Assembly: GCA_051294375.1 (NCBI GenBank)
Contig: CM119267.1
Location: 301,409 to 365,408, forward strand
Direction of reading: 5' to 3'
Length of the DNA: 64,000 nt
Source: Paraspadella gotoi
Lineage: Eukaryota > Chaetognatha
In this document: one piece after another, positions 59,808 to 64,000 of the stretch
Numbering within the stretch: position 1 is the first letter of the stretch
How the letters are laid out: each line of letters starts with the position of its first letter
Notes under the pieces: model-generated
Told to the model about the DNA's origin: nothing
Databases searched by the model: none
The model's input: only the letters and a program-made list of their open reading frames with translations
Translations under genes and position numbers: made by a program

Positions 59808-60196
59808 TATTGAGTAGTCATCGATTTAGTGTTTATTTTTAAAATGCTTGATTGATTGATTGATTGATTGAATTGATTGACTTGTTGATCGATTGATTAT
59901 ATGATATTTCTTTCTTTCTTTCTTTTCTTTCTTTCTTTTCTTTCTTTCTTTCTTTCTTTCTTTCCTTTTTTTTCTTTCTTTATTTATTTATTTAACTATA
60001 TTTTTTTTTAAAGTATTCGATTAATTATCTTNNNNNNNNNNNNNNNNNNNNNNNNNNNNNNNNNNNNNNNNNNNNNNNNNNNNNNNNNNNNNNNNNNNNN
60101 NNNNNNNNNNNNNNNNNNNNNNNNNNNNNNNNNNNNNNNNNNNNNNNNNNNNNNNNNNNNNNNNNNNNNNNNNNNNNNNNNNNNNNNNNNNNNNNN
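59453..60196. other. Intron: (TTGA)n, (CTTT)n and a 165-N gap
   Basis: TTGA repeats start right after the GTGATTGATTGA donor and again at 59755-59810 and 59845-59900. CTTT repeats occur at 59907-59980, and Ns at 60032-60196. Confidence 0.8.
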
Positions 60197-63184
60197 CCGC
60201 CTCTTCATCGTCCCCAAACCGGGCGGTCGGACGGTCGCGGATCTCGGACCCGAACACTTCGGAGTCACCGTGGAGGAAGAAGAGCCGGAGATGAACTGGA
60301 ACGCCGACGCGTCGGGCGCCGCCAACGCCGATGAGAACGCCAACTTCCGGGGCGGACTCGGCGGCGGGATCTTCGGCGGCGGTCTCTTCGGCGGCGGCGG
60401 TTTCGGTCGGATGGAGGAGGACGAAGAAGGAGGAGGAGGAGGAGGAGGAGGAGGAGGAGGATTGTGGGGAAGAGTCTCGACTTCGGTTAAATTGAAGAAA
60501 TTCATTAGGAGAAGAATAAACGCGAAGAGGGAAACCAGGTTATTGTCTCGGCGTCATTTTCCGAAAGCCCCTCGTTTTCGGGTTAAATTTTAGAATTTTG
60601 GAATCGGTTTTTTTTTTTTTAATATTAAATTTATACAATGCTGCTGGATGAGAGGTATGAGTATAAATCGGTGGCGGATGAAAGAACATCCAATCATTGA
60701 CCGGCTCAATTTGTGTTTCGACCAATGAGAGAGTTCTGGTTCCGGCGGATTTTATTCGAGTCGCTGATCCGATTTCGTTTTGAGTTTGATTCCTCTGCGA
60801 TGATAGGTTAGGGGTTAAGGAAAAGATGAGGGATTAAGGTTTTGAGATAAGGTTAGGGATTTGGTTAGAGTTTTGGATTTGGATTAGGATTACAGGGTTA
60901 GGAGATAAGGTTATTGGGATTCGAATAAAGGATTAAGTTTATATAAGCTATGGTTAGGGATGAGGCTTCGGGATTCGAATAAAGCATTAAGAAAAAAATT
61001 ATGTTTAAACATTATGTTCAAAATTAAGTTTAGGGATTAGGAATAGGAAAGAGGCGTTTTTGGAAAATAATGGAATTTTAGATCAAGTATGACGCGGCTC
61101 ATAAACGCTCAGTTCGAACTGGCAATAAGGGGACAGTTTTCACAGCACTCTGCCAATGTTCCCTACAACTAACTGTTCATATTTAAACCACTACGGAGAA
61201 TCCCCTCCTCGATTTTTGAAGGGGATCGCAGATTGAAGCTCGATCCGAGAAAGAGTGGGCCATTTCTCGTCCCCGTCATGAATTAGGGCGGGGATATGCC
61301 GGGAATAAGATCCCCGGCGAAGCCCGCCACAGGGCGTAGTGGCGTTGAACTTATAGTTAGCTTCCCCGAAACTGCGCGAAGTTTAACAGTTTAAACTGCA
61401 AGGATTTGGCCCGCGTAATATCTCTTTTAGCTTGTTTGTTTATTTTATGAAATTGGTACAACCAATATAAAAATTATCCATTCATTTAATAAATAAGCAA
61501 TCTTGCCCCTGACTTTGGACAGGCTTTGGTGGTTTAAGGCCTCCATCACTTTTATATAACTTTAGCTTGTTTGTTTATTTCACATAATATTTTTTCATTA
61601 TTATTATTATTTAATTTTTAATTACTTTTTGATAATTAAATTCATCTTAACTTTTAACAATAATCAGAGAAAATCGTGAAGACGAAGACGCCGTCCAAGA
61701 AGACAACAACGACAACACAAACAAAGACAACAACAACGACGACGACGACGAAAACCAAGACGATGACGACGACGTAGATTACAACGACAACAACCATGAG
61801 GACGACGACGACGATGACGACGAAAACAACAACAACCGAAGACCAATGGAGACTCTCGATTATTCTCGTCACGCAACAGAAAAAGCGAAAAAGGAGAAAT
61901 GCAAATCGACGATGCCAGCATCGGCCATAAGGGTGATTCATGTTGACTTGACTTGACTTGACTTGACTTGACTTGACTTGACTTGACTTGACTTGACTTG
62001 ACTTGACTTGACTTGACTTGACGATGCCAGCTTCGGCCAAAAAAGTTTTTCATGTTGACATGACTTGACTCAACCTGACTTGACTTGAAGATGCCAGCAT
62101 TGGCCATAAAGGTGATTTATGTTGACTTGACTTGACTTGACTTGACTTGGCAGAAAACAATCAGTTGAGAGGCTGTTGCCAAAATATTGTTTAAAAGGGT
62201 TGGGACTGGAATAAAGTTATCCGTTTATCTGTATGACTTGTTAAGGTTTAACTGTGAATGATTAAAGTAAACATTCTCTGTCATTTTGAATAAGAATTGG
62301 CCGAAAAGTCATTATGTCTAATGTTATTGTCATTATGTCATTATGACATTAAAGGCTTAAGGCTAAGACATGCTAAGTCAAAGCTTATCTTCTCTCTCTT
62401 TATCTCATTTCTTCTCTCTCTTTTCTCTCTTATCTTTCCTATCTTTTTCATCTTTCTTCTCTCTCTCTTTTCTCTCTCTCCCTCTCTACAGTCTTCGGAA
62501 CTGGTCGTCCGCAAACAGTCGCGAATGTCCTTCGCCGATTTGGGCAACAGGTGCAAGAAACATCGTCTGGCGATGGAGGAACTCGATCTCACGCCGGAAC
62601 TGGCCGTCAGGTGCAAAAGGGGGGAAATGGCGTGCGTGGCAGGTGGCGGCAGGTGTGGCGGGCAGATTCGTTCCCCGTCGGGAAAGAGATTAATGATAGA
62701 GAGTGAGAGAGTGGGATAGAGAGATAAAATGATAGAGATTAATGAATGAGAGTGAGAGAGTGGGATAGAGAGATAAAATGAGAGAGATAAAATGATTGAG
62801 ATTAATGATAGAGAGTGAGAGAGTGAGATAGAGAGATAAAATGATAGAGATTAATGATAGAGATTCATGATAGAGAGTGAGAGAGTGGGATAGAGAGAAA
62901 AAATGATAGATATTAATGTTAGAGATTAATGATAGAGAGTGGGATAGAGAGATAAAATAAGTCATACAGAGATAGATAGAGTCATAGAGTGATAGACCAC
63001 AGTCCAATCCTGACCCTTACCTTTCACCCCTTACCCTCGCAGAATCGCCAAAGAAACTCCTTCGGTGAATCGACTCCTCAACTTGAAAAAAGGAAACAAA
63101 ATGATGGAGCGAATGGAAGCAGCGGGAAAAGTGGAACCGGAGAAAACTCTATTCGAAGCTGCGGTCTGTGCACTGGCTTATCAG
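60197..63184 (+). CDS. SLC9C-type exchanger, part 9: low-complexity C-terminal region (continues)
   Basis: Exons: 60197 (gap side) to 60538 (RLFIVPKPGGRTVADLGPEH, a Gly/Phe-rich GGLGGGIFGGGLFGGGG run, an acidic piece, poly-Gly, then basic KLKKFIRRRINAKRE); 61668-61932 (Asp/Asn-rich, about 50 residues of NDNNDDDD type, then METLDYSRHATEKAKKEK); 62492-62610 (SSELVVRKQSRMSFADLGNR ... ELAVR); 63043-63184 (RIAKETPSVNRLLNLKKGNK ... AAVCALAYQ). Phases agree at every junction: 2, 0, 2, 0. None of these matches a domain I know. They follow the last CNBD-region exon (ending 59452 in phase 2) without another gene start between. The gene continues to the right of the window. Confidence 0.65.
60539..61667. 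other. Intron: TTAGGG-like tract and GC-rich dispersed sequence
   Basis: Positions 60800-61060 hold degenerate GGTTAGGGATT/GGATTAAGG units. Positions about 61095-61400 hold a GC-rich block (GGGCCATTTCTCGTCCCCGT, GGGAATAAGATCCCCGGCGA, AGCCCGCCACAGGGCG) that looks like a dispersed repeat of unknown type. Positions 61440-61560 hold a minus-strand copy of the GGTTGTACCAAT repeat. Confidence 0.6.
61905..62155 (+). repeat. (ACTTG)n and tandem copies of an exon 3' end with donor
   Basis: GATGCCAGCATCGGCCATAA plus GGGTGATTCATGTTGACTTG is followed by about 20 ACTTG units, then a second copy (GATGCCAGCTTCGGCCAAAA) and a third (GATGCCAGCATTGGCCATAA, AGGTGATTTATG). Copies 1 and 3 keep the GT donor. Confidence 0.8.
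62156..62491. other. Intron end with CT-rich acceptor tract
   Basis: Unremarkable sequence, then TCTCTCTTTTCTCTCTTATC-type tract from 62385 to the acceptor CTACAG at 62491. Confidence 0.6.
62690..62990. repeat. GATAGAGAGTGAGAGAGTGG minisatellite
   Basis: About six degenerate units of GATAGAGAGATAAAATGATA and GAGATTAATGATAGAGAGTG fill the intron after the 62610 donor. Confidence 0.8.
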
Positions 63185-64000
63185 GTCGGTCATTGTCCAT
63201 TAATTTGTTCTTGCGTCTCGTGTCTCTTGGTCTAACCTTTTCCCCCCCTCCTCTCCTCTCTTCTTACTTCCTCCTCTTCCAACGTTACTCCATCTCTTCC
63301 CCTCTCCTTTCTTCCCCATCTTCTTCCCTCTCTTCCCCTCCTTCCTCTCTCTCTCTCTCCTCTTTCGCTTCCTTTCCTCTCCTCTTCCCTCTCCTCTTCC
63401 CAGCTCCTCTCCCCCTCCTTCTTCTCCCTCACTCTCCCCTCCTCTATCCCCCTCCTCTTTCCCCTCCTTTCCTCTCCTCTTTACCCTCTTCTTCCCCCTC
63501 TATTCCTCCTCAATTCCCTCTCTCTATCCGCTCCCTTCTCCTCTCCTCCTTCCCCTCCTCTTCCTCCCTCCTCTTCTCCCTCTTCTTCTCCCTTTATTTC
63601 CCCCTCTCTTCCCTCTCCTCTTCCTCCTTCCCTTTCCTCTTCTCTTTCCTCTCACTCTTCTCCCCTTCTCTTCCCCCTCCTCTCTCTTCCCACTCCTCTT
63701 TCGCCCTCCTCTTCCATCTTCCCCCACTTCTTCCCCCTCCTTCCCCCTCCTCTTCCCTCACCTCTTCCTCCTTCCTTCTTCTTCTCTTTCCTCTCCTCTT
63801 CCCCTCCTCTTCCCCCCTCCTCTTCCCTTCGCGTTTTCCCCTCCTCCCTCCTCTTCCTCCTCCACTCCTCATCCCTCCTCTTCCCTCTCTTCCTCTCTCC
63901 ATTTCCCTCCTCTTCCCCTCTTCTTCCCCCTGCTCTTTCCCCCTCATTCTTCTTCCCCTCTCCTCTTCCCCTCATCTTCCTCTCTGTCTCTTCTCCCCTC
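63185..64000 (+). repeat. Polypyrimidine tract to the window edge
   Basis: From about 63240 to 64000 the plus strand is nearly pure C/T (CCCTCCTCTTCC units). By analogy with the other introns, it probably precedes the next acceptor, beyond the window. The long Arg/Glu/Gly-rich frames on the minus strand are artefacts of this composition. Confidence 0.85.

Noticed and set aside
60800-61060. Interstitial telomere (GGTTAGGG-like) repeat
   Set aside because: Units are too degenerate and irregular, and interspersed with other sequence; only noted as TTAGGG-like.
63232-64000. Minus-strand Arg/Glu/Gly-rich frames
   Set aside because: Same compositional artefact in the terminal pyrimidine tract.

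Overview
The window is animal genomic DNA. Genes have many short introns with GT-AG ends, there are tRNA-derived SINEs and MITE-like elements, and (GA)n/(CT)n microsatellites are extremely dense. The gene content (a tandem array of 4-coumarate:CoA-ligase/luciferase-like acyl-CoA ligases, a spartin gene, and a sperm-type Na+/H+ exchanger with voltage sensor and cyclic-nucleotide domain) and the microsatellites suggest an invertebrate, perhaps an arthropod such as a crustacean. That identification is inference only. The assembly is a draft: there are 14 N-gaps, many single-base homopolymer indels, and rearranged or duplicated blocks.

Layout. (1) 775-4075, minus strand: C-terminal four exons of a spartin (SPART/SPG20) orthologue, including the senescence domain. 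(2) 5.9-29.8 kb, plus strand: at least four tandem paralogues (A-D) of the ANL adenylate-forming family. Gene D is clean over seven exons (1791 nt including the stop). A and B carry indels. C is broken up by gaps and block re-ordering. A ~1.04 kb element with long inverted terminal repeats lies between B and C. (3) 15.9-39.8 kb: the C+D block is present three times, as a noisy direct copy (15.9-22.9 kb), a clean copy (22.9-32.16 kb) and an inverted copy (32.27-39.84 kb). The last two form a ~15.4 kb palindrome around a 25-N gap. This looks like unpolished long-read gap filling, though a real inverted duplication is not excluded. (4) 31.2-63.2 kb and beyond, plus strand: one large SLC9C-type exchanger gene, interrupted by the inverted arm. 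In protein order I read a signal peptide, a Cys-rich ectodomain, the exchanger domain, a highly charged linker, a four-helix voltage sensor with an Arg-every-third S4, a cyclic-nucleotide-binding-like domain split by an acidic insertion, then Gly-rich and Asp/Asn-rich tails. The gene runs off the right edge.

The main unexpected pattern concerns introns. In several places a short piece spanning an exon/intron boundary is tandemly repeated. Many introns begin with GTGAGAGAGA-type tracts or end with long CT tracts. Paralogues B and D have mostly non-homologous intron positions in their 3' halves. Together this suggests unusually active splice-site remodelling seeded by tandem repeats.

How the genes relate: the four ligases would activate carboxylates to acyl-CoA via acyl-AMP, probably in mitochondria given Arg/Ser-rich N-termini and no C-terminal SKL-type signal. 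The exchanger and spartin are not obviously linked to them functionally.
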